Origin: Strigamia acuminata
Lineage: Eukaryota; Arthropoda; Chilopoda; Geophilomorpha; Linotaeniidae
Length of the DNA: 64,000 nt
Direction of reading: 5' to 3'
Assembly (NCBI GenBank): GCA_949358305.1
Contig: OX442323.1
Location: 6,634,001 to 6,698,000 of the forward strand
Below the pieces are notes generated by a model. The model ran no database searches, was not told where the DNA came from, and saw only the letters and a list, made by a program, of their open reading frames with translations. Positions 36,301 to 48,339 of this stretch are shown here, one piece after another. The position numbers and the translations under genes are program-made. Every line of letters begins with the position of its first letter. Position 1 is the stretch's first letter.

Positions 36301-39033
36301 TGCGGGAAAAATTAAGATATTTTTAAAAATAAAAATTATTTTTAGGCTTCTTTTAGTTCGATTTCGAAGCGTTTGCCCGCATCGATCGTGAGGCAGTTTC
36401 TCAAAGAAGCGTCGCTGCGTTTCCCGAATTTTTCGGCTTTCAAGTTGTACCGCAGGTATAAAATGAAGCGCAAGAGGTGCCAGAACTTGCAGGACGTGAC
36501 GTCGGAACTGAGCGTCCGGAACGGGAAGAAACGGAGCAGCGACACGGAAGACGACGCCGTTAACAAGAAGCACAAGAGCGAGGACGGAGTCGTCGAGATT
36601 GTCGAGCAGAATTGTTGCATCGCGGCAGCTAAAAACGGTGCAAACAGTTCCATGCCGCAAGTTCCAAGTAAATTGCAGTTTGGCGTTCGATGATTAAAGT
36701 TTTATCGTTTTTTTTCTTTTTCAATTAGAATGTTGTCATTGGCAATGGACGGACAAATACCAACCGACGCATTCGGCGGACGTGATCGGCAACGGGAAAG
36801 TGACGCGCCAGTTGCGGCAGTGGTTGGTGGACTGGAAAGAAAAGTGTAAATTGCAGATGAAACGGAGGAACCAGTCGACGCCCAAAAAGAACGCCAATTC
36901 ATTAGGTTGGTTTAGATTTAATTAGATTTAATTATTGTTATTAATTTTGGGTTTTTAGGGTCGTGGGAAGACGACGACAGCGATTTTGTGTTGAGCGATA
37001 ACAACGACGACAGTAATTCCGAAGATTGGGCTTTGCACAACACGATGTTGATCTCGGGGCCCACGGGGGTGGGCAAAACGGCAGCTGTGTACGCTCTGGC
37101 GGAGGAATTGGATTACAAAGTGTTTGAAGTGAACGCGACGTCGAAACGAGTTGGAAAGCAAATACTGGCTCAGTTGCAGGAGGCGACGCAATCTCACCAA
37201 GTTATATCAAAAGCTAAACTCATTAAGTCGTTTTTCGAGCCGAAAAGAGGTGCGTTACTGCGTTTGAATGAAAGATGAATTGATTTGGTTTGTTAAATTG
37301 GTTGGTTCGTTGTTTTAGCGGCTGCGCAGGGTCAGTCGAGTATGAAGACGGAAACGAAAGCAGCGCGAAAGGAGTATTCGCAAGATGTACCTGAAGCTGG
37401 CAGTGCCATTTCCCTCGTTTTATTCGAAGACGTCGACTTGGTGTTTGAGGAAGACGAGGGGTTTATGAACGCGGTTCACACTTTCATGGCGACGACCAAG
37501 AGGCCGATCATCCTCACCACCTCCGACGTGAATTTCTCCGCGGACAGGATGAAAGGACGCTGCGAGGAGATCAAATTCGAGGTCCCCTGCGCCGTAAGTC
37601 GCGGATTAAGGTGGATTTGCGGATCGGTTTGATTAAATTTCGGTTTTTTTCTGTTTCAGACTTTGACAGCTACGTACTTGCAAATTCTTTGCTTGGCCGA
37701 GAACGTCCGGACGGAGTACGACGACATCGTTCGGCTGGTGGAGTTCAACCGAGGGGACGTGAGACGAAGCGTTTTGGAGTTGCAGTATTGGCTGCTGTCC
37801 GGCGGGGATCCGCACGACCCGGAAGACGGCGCGAGTAAATCGAGAATGGACGTGGAGGGCACTCAAGACGCGAGCAAAAGCTCGGATGCGGTCGAGGAAC
37901 CGGACAGCACGATGAGCAGTCTGCTGGACTGTCCGCAGGACACCAGCAGCGCCGACTCGTGGGACTCGAATGCGGACGTCAAAGTGGACAGAATTCCAAC
38001 GATACACCGCGGATGCTTCCAACAAATCAACGGCGTCAGCATTTCATCTTCCATTCCCCTTTTAACGTCCCTACAAGTATTTATTTAATTAATTAATTAA
38101 TTAATTTTTAATTAATTTTTAAATTTTTAGACTTCCGACGTGAAAACACTGACGGTTTTAATGGAACAATGCGAGGCGTTGAATATCCCGCTGACGTTGA
38201 GCAATTTGCCGCATTTGTTGTCGCTGCCGGCGTGCGTGAAGAAGTCGCCGAACGTGGGCGCCGGCAACAGCGCGTGCCAGAATTTCAAGGACGCCGAACA
38301 GTTTCGCAAAGCGGTGTGCACGAAGACGGTGACGTCGTTGGCGCGACTGCACGATAACTTGTCGTGGATGGACGCCACGTTAGATTCGTTGCACGGTGCC
38401 TCGAATACCAGCGAAGGCTGGTGGAAGTGGTGGTACAGGGAGCCGCAGTCGAGCGAGTTGGACGCGCCGTCGGACGTGAGCACCGACCCCATGCTGACTC
38501 GCGCGCGCGAAGTTCACGCGGCGTTGGCGGCGGCCACCACTTGGACTTGCTCGCAGGCGCTGCAAAAGGTGCTGCGGAGCGTGGCGCTGCACGGGAACCA
38601 GTGTTTGCCGTTCATGACCGTGCCTGCGGAGGAGACGTTTGTTTCGTGCGATTTTCAAGTCGATCCCAAGTAATATTTGCTCGAATTAAGTGTTTTTTTT
38701 AGGGTTAAATGTAATTTTTTGGTGTTTTTCAGACTATGCACTAAACATTTGCAATGTGCGCGCGCAGTCGAGAGCTGTTTACCGGCCGGATTGCAGAGCA
38801 ACCGAAGGAATTTGGCCGTGGATTATTTTCCGTACGTGCGCAGCGTGTGCCAGGCTGAGAAACTGCGACAACTGACCAATACCAAACGCGGAGGAAGGTT
38901 CGTGGAGCGAGAATTGAGTTGAATTGAGTTTTAATTTGGTTTTTGTGATTTTTTTTGTAGGTTTTTGCATTATTTGGACTCGCTCGGCATTCCTTCGAAC
39001 ATTTTAAGGCAGTTAGGCGACGATTTCCCTTAA
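33348..39033 (+). CDS. ATAD5: ATAD5/Elg1, PCNA-unloading clamp loader subunit, 12 exons
   Basis: Large subunit of the ATAD5-RFC-like complex that removes PCNA from replicated DNA and recruits USP1-UAF1 to deubiquitinate it; nuclear. Exons: 33348-33377, 33448-34995, 35067-35297, 35821-36288, 36346-36667, 36729-36905, 36959-37249, 37319-37593, 37660-38076, 38131-38669, 38733-38897, 38961-39033; 1511 residues, against about 1840 in human. N-terminal DITKYF (21-26) and VPDYFKR match conserved human segments; SYEDFLKS (276-283) and RKSNVVVDTEEIDLSIEE (380-397) align with the conserved region near the human UAF1-binding site. AAA+ domain: WTDKYQP, Walker A GPTGVGKT (959-966), EATQSHQV, Walker B LVLFEDVD (1055-1062), sensor-1 ILTTSD. 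The C-terminus LHYLDSLGIPSNILRQLGDD-FP matches the human end. The first exon (MSTNIICSDQ) is a short phase-0 exon chosen by its donor and is the least certain part. Confidence 0.93.
35298..35820. repeat. Tandem array filling an ATAD5 intron
   Basis: The 523-bp intron between exons 3 and 4 consists of units of about 45-75 bp built from AAAAAAATTATTTTTTCTAA, a T-run, and TTTTATTGATA or GTTTTTGATGTTTTTATTG. At least eight copies are visible with drifting length. It has no coding content. Confidence 0.85.
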
Positions 39034-40433
39034 GTAGTGAGGAAAATGTAGGCGGGGAGATGTAAATTGGGAGTAATTTTAAAAATGTTTGTAAAAATGA
39101 TATTGGGTTGGAAAGATGGTTGAGAGGTCTAAGCACGTTGTCAGTTGTATTAACAAGTTGTTGAATGTTGTGCTTCTTTTATCGTTGACAAGTTGCATCG
39201 CATTTCTTTCTGAATTAAGGAAATTAACGTAAAGAAATAAGGAAAGAAATCATCCATCATTTACAATACCGTGTGCAAAACCACTTTATACAACTCAAAT
39301 CATATCAACAGTTAATCATTTACTCATTAGAAACACGAATTGTTCCAAGTCCCATTTCTAATTAATTGTATATACACATTTTACCATTTACCGACGTATT
39401 TGTTATTAATTAATATTGTCTGTACATTTAAAAGTTTAGATGTTGCAATACGAAAGCAATTTATTTGCGGGTGTGGTCTTGCCATAGTGAATTCATGAAG
39501 CATAGCATTTTGTTTTCTATAACATATTTGTAGATAATTTTTATATTGTTATCGATATTTGTTTCTTTTTTTGTTTGTTTTAATTTAAATTTTTCATTTT
39601 TGTGCTTTTTCAATGAGGACTGTAGCTCTAGTGGCGACATTTGAAATTGATTTGATATTTTTCGATTACTTACTAGTCAGTTTATTCTATCACGTTTTTG
39701 TTTGTATAATAATCGATATATCGTGGAATTAAGCTATGAAAATGATATTAGTTTTTAAATTGCCAGATTTTTTATATATATATTATATTTTTTTTTTGTT
39801 TTTGTAAATTTTTTTAGAGGAAAGTCATTTCAAATGCCATAGTTAAAGCGCTGTAGGTTTAGGATTGGGAAAAATCGGATTTTTTCCTACGCAATTTGCT
39901 ATCATCTCTTCATACAATTTTTAATTTTGATTTTATTTTTTTTAGATAGACATGTGTTTACACCATTACTCTTACTTCACGTAAAAATCTTTTTGTGTAT
40001 TGTTACGAGCAAATAAATCTTTCATCTGTAATAAAGTTTGTAATTTATAATTTTCGGACTATAGACTTATTTTAATTCACGATTCGGCTGCCAGATGGCA
40101 AAGCTGCGCCATTAATCTAGTGATGACGTAGAAATTATCATCGTACAACGAGTAGCGCGTTAACTAATGACGTCAGTCTTGAAAATACGTTAAGATAAAA
40201 AAACAAATAAAAAAAACAAACGAAGCATTTTTTATGTAAATTACTCCATTTATTTTCCCACGTCGTAGAATAATAATTAAAACCTATTTAAACCTTTGCT
40301 ACATTTCCGCAATTTAATATGGCGCATACCATGTGGATCGGTCAGGGCATGTTGCCACCTTAGGTGCCCGTATCAAAGAGAAACTTCTTCACAAATTGCT
40401 CAATTCGGTGCATAAAAAAACCATCGTGACCAA
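39034..40433. other. ATAD5-raptor spacer with a CRE-like site
   Basis: ATAD5 3' UTR and raptor promoter share 1.4 kb; no other gene is seen. Possible ATAD5 poly(A) words include ATAAAGAAATAAGG near 39228-39245 and AATAAATC near 40010. A perfect cAMP-response-type octamer TGACGTCA at about 40169, with another TGACGTAG near 40124, lies roughly 260-310 bp upstream of the raptor start codon. This is sequence only, with no evidence of use. Confidence 0.5.
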
Positions 40434-43400
40434 ATGTCTTCGTCGAGATACGAAAACGGATTCGATATCTGCGAAGACACGGATTTCGAGGACTGGCAGC
40501 TGCCAGTGGCCTATATGAAAAAAAGACACACCGAGCCCATTGAAGGAATCAAAACAATCACCCAAACATGGAGGATGAAAGAAAGAGTAAGGCCTAAATC
40601 GAATTAATTCACTACGCGCAAAACAATCGCGCTTTCTCCTCCTTATTATTGATATTGCAGATGAAAACCGTGAGTGTTGCCTTGGTTTTGTGCCTCAATG
40701 TCGGGGTCGATCCTCCGGACATAATAAAAACACAACCATGTGCACGTTTGGAGTGCTGGATCGGTCAGTTTAGGCGAATATTTACACATTTCGGCTCGAA
40801 ATGGTTAATTTTTGTGCTTTTCTTTTCTAGATCCGTTGTCCACGAGTCCGCAAAAAGCGTTGGAAGCGATCGGGAATAACATACAAAAACAATACGAACG
40901 ATGGCAGCCTCGTGCGAGATATAAGCAAACGTTGGACCCAACTGTGGACGAAGTTAAGAAGCTTTGCACGTCTTTGCGTCGTAATGCCAAAGAAGAACGG
41001 GTTTTATTTCATTATAACGGTCATGGTGTGCCAAAACCCACCCAGAATGGCGAGATTTGGGTGTTTAATAAGGTTGGAAATTAATTTTTTTTTAATTTTT
41101 TATAGATTTTTATTTAATTTTTATTATTTTTAGACGTACACTCAGTACATTCCGTTGTCAATTTACGATTTACAAACGTGGATGGGTGCGCCGTCCATTT
41201 ATGTGTACGACTGTTCAAATGCTGGGACTATAATTGAGTCGTTTAAACAGTTTGCTAATCAACACGAACAGGAATATGAGGTATTGTATTGGAATGTTTT
41301 AATGGTGATTTAATTTGTTTTTGTATTTAATTTTAGCAATTAACTACGCAGAATAAGGGCCAATATCCAGCGCATTTAGGAACTCCGGTTTCGTTTAAAA
41401 ACTGTATACAGTTGGGCGCTTGTAGCAGCAATCAAGTTCTGCCGATGAATCCCGAATTACCAGCAGACTTGTTTACGGCTTGTCTCACCACACCGATTAA
41501 AGTCGCGTTGAGATGGTTTGTTATGCAAAATACGGCCAAATTAGTACCTGGAATATCACTAGATTTAATCGAAAAGTAAGATTTTTAATATTTTTAATAT
41601 TTTAAAATAATTAATTAATTTATTTCAGAATTCCTGGTCAGTTGAACGATAGGCGCACAATGCTAGGAGAACTGAACTGGATTTTCACTGCCATTACCGA
41701 CACCATTGCGTGGAATACGCTTCCGCGCGGTGAAAACACGAAAGAAAATTTAATTTTTCTAAACTTAAATATTTTTTTTGTTTTGTTTTAGAATTGTTTC
41801 AGAAACTCTTTCGTCAAGATCTCCTAGTTGCCAGCTTGTTTCGGAATTTCCTCTTAGCCGAGCGCATAATGCGTTCTTACAACTGTAATCCAGTTTCTAG
41901 TCCAGTTCTTCCACTCACAAACAAACACGCCATGTGGCAAGCCTGGGATCTTGCTCTGGACATTTGTCTGAGCCAGTTACCCGCGATTTTGGAAAACGGA
42001 GACTGTTTTGTCCACAGTCCGTTCTTCGCCGAACAATTGACGGCCTTTCAAGTGTGGCTCACGTTCGGCTCCGATCTTCGAAGTCCGCCCGAGCAACTGC
42101 CCATCGTTCTCCAAGTGAAAACGAAAGAAAAACGAAACGAACGTGTCACTAATTTGGTTGTTTGTTTCTTCAGGTCCTTCTCAGTCAAGTCCATCGTTTG
42201 CGTGCCCTGGAATTGCTCGGTCGATTCCTGGATCTGGGTCCGTGGGCCGTTAATTTAGCGCTTTCGGTTGGCATTTTTCCTTACGTTTTGAAGCTGCTTC
42301 AGAGTTCGGCGCGCGAATTGCGCCCGTTACTCGTCTTTATTTGGGCGAAAATTTTAGCCGTTGACAGCGTACGTTTTGAAATGAATTTCTAGTCAATGTC
42401 GATAATAATTTTTTGTTTAATTTTTAGACTTGTCAGGCTGATTTAGTCCGTGATAACGGCCACAAATATTTTCTAGCAGTGCTGGAAGACGTTCGCACGC
42501 CGGTAAATGTTCGAAAAATGAGGTTAGTTTAACAAATGTTGATTTTTTTGTACGTTTTTAGGCGGAACATCGAACAATGTCGGCTTTTGTTCTCGCTAGT
42601 ATCGTCGACAACTTTTCGTTAGGCCAAGTAAAGGTTATTTTGAGGGTTTTTTGAGTTTGTTTTGGATTTGTTTTGTGTTTAAGGAAGCGGCTCGTCAAGG
42701 GAATCTCGTGTCCGTGTGCTTGGAGCAGTTGGTCGACCCGAATCCGTTGTTGCGTCAATGGTTGGCCATTTGTCTCGGTCGGATATGGATGGATTTCGAC
42801 GTGGCTCGTTGGTGCGGAGTCCGGGATTCCGCGCACGAAAAACTCTATTCGATTCTGAAAGACGACGTTCCCGAAGTGAGAAATTGGATTATATTTTGGA
42901 TTTTCATTCTTAATTTGCGTGTTTTGTCGTTGGAGGTTCGTGCAGCTGCTTTGTTTGCTTTGGGGACGTTCATGAGTTGCGCCACCGATCGCACCGATCA
43001 CGCAAACACGATCGATCACAGCGTGGCGATGTCTCTCGTCAATAACATGAATCACGAAGCCAGTCCTTTAGTTCGCCAGGTGATTTTTTTTTCAACCGTT
43101 TTTGATATTTAAATTAAATTAAATTTGTTTTTATTTTAGGAACTCGTCGTGGCACTTCATTGGTTGGTTCTTATGTTCGAAAATCAGTTCCTAGCTGTTG
43201 CTTTTCAGACGATAGAGGAAGAAAAACAACGCGAAAATGCTCAAAATAGTATAAAATTAATTAAATTGATTAAATTAAATTTTTTTATTTAATTTTTATA
43301 AATTCAGAAACGGTTTCGCCGAGTGGGACGTTGCGCAAGTTGTCAGCTTACACGAACAGGGATAACAAAGTGAAATACATCGGCTCGCCGGTGAATTCGA

Positions 43401-46051
43401 CCAGTCCGATCCTGAGCACGAGTAGCGGCAGCTTGGAGAGCTCGGGAAGCGGCGATAACATAAATTTGGACAAAATCCGTCGAGTGTCGTCTAGTTCTTC
43501 GATAACTAGTCTCGGAGCACTGATCGGTGCGGGCTCGCCGTATCTAACGGTTCCCTACGGTAGCATTTATTCCAAGGTGTGGAACAAAATGCTCAATTTA
43601 TCCGCCGATCCCTACCCGGGGGTGAGCAACCTGGCAACTACTGTGGTTCAGTACATCAAGAGAAAAGTGGCGAGTGTTGACGATTTTTGGTTGGATTTTT
43701 GGTTTGTTTTGTTTGATTTTTGATTTTATTTTGGTTTTAGAACCAGGCTTTGGTTCAGACGAAAGAGACGATTTCGTCCGATGTTTCGCTGTCGGCTCCG
43801 TCGTCTCCGTCGAGCAAACCGTCGTACATTAGGTGGTTTTTTTTGTTGTTTTTGTTTTTGTTTTTAATTTTTGTTTTAATTTGTAGTGGTGATTCTCCGC
43901 CTGCTAATATGACGCTTTCCCAAGATGGTTCTAGACCGTCCAGTGCGATTCATTGGAGCGCTGGTGGTGGGCAGCAACGCGTGTCGTTTTTTCATTCGTT
44001 GACTCGGCCGAAGAAAAGTGTTGATAACAAACCCATCAATGCCAACGTACCTTCAGTAAGGGTTAAATGACAGAATTGGGACGTTATTGGTTATAGTTTG
44101 CGATAAATTTGATGCAAAACGACCGAATTTGATTTATTTATGACATAATCGGTTATAATTTGCATAAATATGATGCAAAAACGACCGAATTTGATTTAAT
44201 TATGACGTAATCGGTTATAATTTGCATAAATATGATGCAAAACTACCGAATTTGATTTAATTATGACGTAATCGGTTATAATTTGCATAAATATGATGCA
44301 AAACGTTTTGATTAATGTTTTATTTGGTGTAAAATGGACTAAATATGCTTTTAATTTTTGTTTTCAAGTCATCCGATGACGACTCGACGGCAGCCACAAA
44401 GGCCGCACTTTGCACGACGGAGTTTGTCGATTGGAGCTGCAAATATTTTTCTCAATCGGTAATGAAGGGAGATTTAAAAGCTTGAATTAAATATTTTTAT
44501 TTAAAATTGTATTTTTTTTAATAGTTTCCAGAAGAATTTGATCCCGAGAGTTCGGTGCATCAAGAAAGGGAGTGGAGATTTTTAAGAAATGCTCGAGTTA
44601 GGAGAGAATCTGAAGAAGAACAAAAACGAGCCAGTAATTAGTCACGAAACAATATGAATATTATACAAATGAATACATTTTTTGCAGTGTTTGGACGTCT
44701 GGACGATCAAGTGTTCATTAATCGCAATGCAAATATTCCATCACTCATTAAATTCCATCCTTTCGAACCTCTGATCGCCGTAGCGGACAGAGACTATTTC
44801 AGGTGAGTTTGCCCAACGAAATTGAACATTTATTAATTGATTTTAATGTTTCAGCATTTGGAACTGGGAGCAAGGAGCCCGGTTGACGTATTTGCCGAAC
44901 AGCAACCCGAAACCGACGCGCATTACGTCGATGGAGTTTCTAAACGCGCACGATTCGACTTTGCTGCTGTTCGGGTCGGACGACGGAGCCGTGAGGATTT
45001 GGAAGAACGTTTTGGACGACAATAAAAACGTGCAGTTGGTGACGGCTTGGCAGGCGCTGAGCGAAATGCTGCCGTCGACTCGCGGGTCGGGTCTCATCAC
45101 CGAGTGGGATCAGGAATCTTGCATTTTATACACTTCCGGTGATGTGCGAGTGATTCGTCTGTGGGATGTCGAGCGAGAGATGAAGTTTCAAGTAAAAAAT
45201 TCGTGGCACGTCTGAGGGAAGACGAGTTTGTCGTTTTTGTTTTGGTTTGCAGGATATTCCGACTGGGGCGGACAGTTGCGTGACGAGTTTGTCGTGCAGC
45301 GCGACCGGTCAGCCGTTGCTCGTCGCCGGGTGCGGCGATGGGTCGATTCGGTTGTACGATAGACGTTTGCCATCGAACGAGAGGTTTTTGTGTTTAATTC
45401 GCTTCGATTTGGTCGGTTTTTGATGGGTTTTTATTCGATTTTGTAGTCGGATCATGACTTTCCGAGAACATTCCAGTTGGGTCGTGAATGTACAAGTTCA
45501 GAAAAAAGCGGATGCGGCCAATAAAATAGTTAGTGGCAGGTTTGTACATGAATTTGTTTGAGATTTGAGTTTTTTTGTTTGATTTTGTTTGTGGTTTTGT
45601 TAGTGTTGCGGGCGATGTGAGGTTTTGGGACATGCGAGCCGCGACTTCGATCATGACGTGTATGGCAGCTCACGGAATGACCGCAATGGCGGTGCATCCG
45701 TACGCGGGAGTTTTCGCGTGGTTTGTAACCGAAATTAACGTTTTCCCGCACGATTTGTTAATGTTTTTTTGTATTAATATTTAAAACAGCGGGTCGGCGA
45801 ACCAATTTATTAGTATTTACACAACTACCGGCGAGCATTTAAGCCTAATCAAATATTACGACGGTTTCATGGGTCAAAGAATCGGTCCGATTAGTTGTCT
45901 ACATTTTCATCCGTACAAAGTATTTATTTTCGTTTATTTAATGATTTTTTTATTTATTTAAAAATGTTTTATTTTGTGATTTTAGGTTAGTTTAGCTGCT
46001 GGTAGCACCGATTTCTTCGTTAGCGTGTATTCGGTGGACAAGAAGAGGTGA
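40434..46051 (+). CDS. Rptor: Raptor, regulatory subunit of mTORC1, 25 exons
   Basis: Scaffold of mTOR complex 1 that presents substrates and docks to Rag GTPases at lysosomes. Exons: 40434-40586, 40661-40763, 40831-41072, 41134-41280, 41337-41575, 41629-41729, 41792-42114, 42174-42368, 42428-42502, 42562-42627, 42684-42875, 42936-43079, 43140-43248, 43308-43666, 43741-43832, 43887-44055, 44369-44458, 44525-44633, 44688-44802, 44855-45191, 45253-45383, 45447-45539, 45604-45720, 45790-45919, 45986-46051; 1298 residues, against 1335 in human. The caspase-like RNC domain has [10 protein letters not shown] (146-155) and YDCSNAG (Cys193). The HEAT repeats have [20 protein letters not shown] and [16 protein letters not shown]; the seven-bladed WD domain runs from about 985 to the end, [20 protein letters not shown] (Ser757) lines up with the human AMPK site MRRASSYSSLNSL. 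The donor after 43666 (GTGGCG) is the weakest junction. Confidence 0.96.
44086..44310. repeat. Tandem repeat of about 62 bp in a raptor intron
   Basis: Three and a half units containing ATAATCGGTTATAATTTGC and ATAAATATGATGCAAAAC, with CGACCGAATTTGATTTA between, lie in the intron 44056-44368. The units are nearly identical, indicating recent expansion. Confidence 0.85.
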
Positions 46052-46927
46052 CTAATGCCCCAAGAGGTGAGCGGTCATCGTCCGAAGACCAAATCCAACT
46101 ACGGTCTAGGACAATACCTGGGATGGGCGCAGCCATCTTATTTTAACACCATCTGAAGACCGCCATCTCGATTTTGCTTAGCCAACTAAACGTTGATTGA
46201 AAATAAGGTTTAATGAAATTCTCAAAACGAAAGGATAAAATATATAAATGAAATAAATAACAGTAATAATAGTGTAGGTTACGGTTTTACTTAATATTAC
46301 ATGTAAATAGTTAATTGACGGACAAATTGTTGAGGCGTATTTAATAATTTGTTTAAAAGTTGTGTTTTTTTTTTTTTCTTCCTCGTCCCCTGAATCATGA
46401 TTTTGCGTGTGCATTTTGCAATAAGAGTTGATGTGATTTTGTTTTCTCTCTCTCTCTCAACGCTGATTTTGTACCAAAGATTACGTATTTAATTCTAATC
46501 TCTAATGATGTGGATTTGATGTAATTTTTCTGATCTAGAAAGTTTTTCTCTGTATATTCCGTCATCACAAAAAGCGAGATTTTTTACATGTAGTTGAGAT
46601 AATTGTAAGTTTTTAAAGAACAATGTTGATTTCTGTGGATATTTTGCTTCCATAAAATACTCCCGAATCGTACGATACTTTATGAAAACTAATGTGCGTG
46701 CATATTGTACATAATTTGAGTAGAGAAATAATAATAGCGTACTAATAATGTTTTCTTGTAAGTAGAGAATAAAATTTATTTCATCTCGCGTGATGATGTT
46801 TTTGTTAAAAAATATTTCAATGATAATTGAAGAATACACAAACAATTTGTACAAATATTCTGCAACCAAAAATCGAGAGAATAGAGCAAAAATTTAATTT
46901 ACAAAAAAATTGAATACAGTTAAAATA
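46052..46927. other. Raptor 3' region and spacer
   Basis: About 875 bp downstream of the raptor stop. ATAAATGAAATAAATAACAG near 46240-46262 may give the poly(A) signal. A 124-codon open frame on the minus strand (46495-46869) is extremely AT-rich with no recognisable motif and is treated as chance. No other feature seen. Confidence 0.5.
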
Positions 46928-47074
46928 ATGAGTTGCTCCAAATGTTCAAACATCGTTCTTAATCTCTCGGCGAGTAAAAACGAAGACATTGTTTTACGTA
47001 AATCGCCTGTGTTTGATGATAAGCAATTTTTGGGCGGTATTCAATGCGGTATTATTTCGTTCAGTCGTCTTTAG
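46928..47074 (+). CDS. Small open frame in the left arm (48 codons), shared with the right arm
   Basis: ATG 46928 to TAG 47074 reads MSCSKCSNIVLNLSASKNED, then IVLRKSPVFDD and, at the end, GIISFSRL. The right arm read on the minus strand encodes the same peptide with substitutions and the same stop: KCTN...SSKNEDIVLRKSLVFDD...GIVSFSRL, ending at 49743. Differences between arms fall so that the frame and stop stay intact, which suggests that this is, or recently was, the C-terminal coding exon of some protein. I do not recognise the family. It could be a terminal exon whose upstream exons are missing. Confidence 0.4.
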   Translation: MSCSKCSNIVLNLSASKNEDIVLRKSPVFDDKQFLGGIQCGIISFSRL

Positions 47075-47257
47075 ATGGCAGCAGCGACCAGAGACAGTTT
47101 GCGATAGGAAAACAGGAGGCGCATGATATATCGCGAAAAAAGAAATCGCGAATCCCAAAAAAAGCGACATTTGAAATCGCTACTTGTGGAATCGCGAATC
47201 GTGTTAGCGCAAACTCTCACTGGCGCGAACTCAAACTGGCGCTAATTGGACACGCGC

Positions 47258-47380
47258 GAAAAAAGCAATCGCGAAATAAATAAATCGCGAAAAATCGCGA
47301 AAAAAGCAATCGCGAAATAAATAAATCGCGAAAAATCGCGAAAAAAGCAATCGCGAAATAAATTAATCGCGAAAAATCAC
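47258..47380. repeat. 41-bp tandem repeat, three copies
   Basis: The unit combines AAAGCAATCGCGAAATAAAT and AAATCGCGAAAAATCGCGAA. Three nearly identical copies follow a less regular TCGCGAA-rich lead-in from about 47128. It lies between the left arm and the FLYWCH gene promoter. Confidence 0.85.
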
Positions 47381-47853
47381 GAATAAAACACAAACATCAC
47401 AAACAGCAAATAATCGAGTCAACGACGACCGCTTGAAAAGTTGTCGAACTGTCTTAAAAACATTTTTTTTTAACTTTGGAAATGTTGTATCAATAAACGA
47501 GCTCGAATAAGCAAATGTTGACATAAATATTTCTGCATTGATCTGTTTAATGAACCACACTTTGTGCTCTTTGCACACAACTTTTGACATATTTTTGAAA
47601 TATTTCTTCGTTATTTACACATCTTCTGTCGCGACATTTTAAAAGTAAATAATTAAACAGATTATATTCAGACTTATACAGTAATTTTATCGCCAATTTC
47701 TGCAGTTTTCTACGTTTTTTAATGTCAACCTGTTAAAAATTCACCACTGTTCCACTCCCGACGGCCAAAAATCGTTAGCTGTCAGCCAGAAATCGTATTG
47801 CATGCGATTGGACGAAACCGGCGCTGCGTTTTGCATACGTTCGCACTTTTCCG

Positions 47854-47890
47854 TATATAAGTAGGGCCGTAAGTTAGTAAACTGCACTTA
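47854..47890 (+). promoter_or_regulatory. TATA box and probable start of the FLYWCH gene
   Basis: TATATAA at 47854-47860 is followed about 27-30 bases later by TTAGTAAACTGCACTTACAC, a plausible initiator, and then the start codon at 47919. This spacing fits a focused TATA-driven RNA polymerase II promoter, in contrast to the TATA-less fronts of the housekeeping genes nearby. Confidence 0.55.
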
Positions 47891-47918
47891 CACTTTCACG
47901 TAGAACTACAACGATACC

Positions 47919-48212
47919 ATGTCAATCGACGGAAGAAAAACTGGATGCGTAAATTACACTGTCGAAGGCTTTATCTTCAGAGTCGACAGCACCAAAAACA
48001 CTGCTACTACACGGACCGAATATTGCCGATGCATCGAGGAATTCTGCAGTGCGCGCGTTATTAGAAAAAACGGTGTGTTTACGAAGATCAGTCCTCGTGG
48101 AGAACACAACCATTCACCGAGCGCGGCCGAGATTGATCGCAGAAAGTTGGTCAGTGCTTGTAAACGTCTGGCGAGCGAAACAATCAATTTTAATATTCTT
48201 ATTGTTGTGTAG
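47919..48212 (+). CDS. FLYWCH-type zinc-finger protein, 97 residues
   Basis: A single-exon frame from ATG 47919 to TAG 48212. It begins MSIDGRKTGCVNYTVEGFIF and contains YCRC (35-38), FCSARV (42-47) and GEHNHSP (61-67). Hydrophobic and aromatic residues, then a Cys, a second Cys followed by S-A-R, a Lys/Gly-rich loop and H-x-H are the FLYWCH C2H2 finger pattern; zinc ligands are probably Cys36 or Cys38, Cys43, His63 and His65. There is no second domain, so no transposase. A TATA box lies 59-65 bases upstream of the start codon and AATAAA at about 48279 lies downstream. FLYWCH fingers bind DNA and are common in Mutator-like transposases and in host regulators. A decayed copy of its 3' part lies at 54085-54235. 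Function unknown. Confidence 0.65.
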   Translation: MSIDGRKTGCVNYTVEGFIFRVDSTKNTATTRTEYCRCIEEFCSARVIRKNGVFTKISPRGEHNHSPSAAEIDRRKLVSACKRLASETINFNILIVV

Positions 48213-48339
48213 AAACAGGAGAAAATCAATCATTGTTATCCAACGTGTGGAAACAAAATAGAATGTTATTGTTTCCTAAATAAACAGTTTGAAAGCAATA
48301 TTTATTGCCTCCAGTGTAAAACTTGTTGAAACTACACAG

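Noticed and set aside
46495-46869. 124-codon minus-strand frame
   Set aside because: Extremely AT-rich, Ile/Tyr/Lys/Asn-heavy, no motif, next to the raptor 3' end; best explained as chance.
47044-47283. 79-codon frame in and after the left arm of the cassette
   Set aside because: It overlaps the arm in a frame not preserved in the right arm and then runs into the TCGCGAA repeats.
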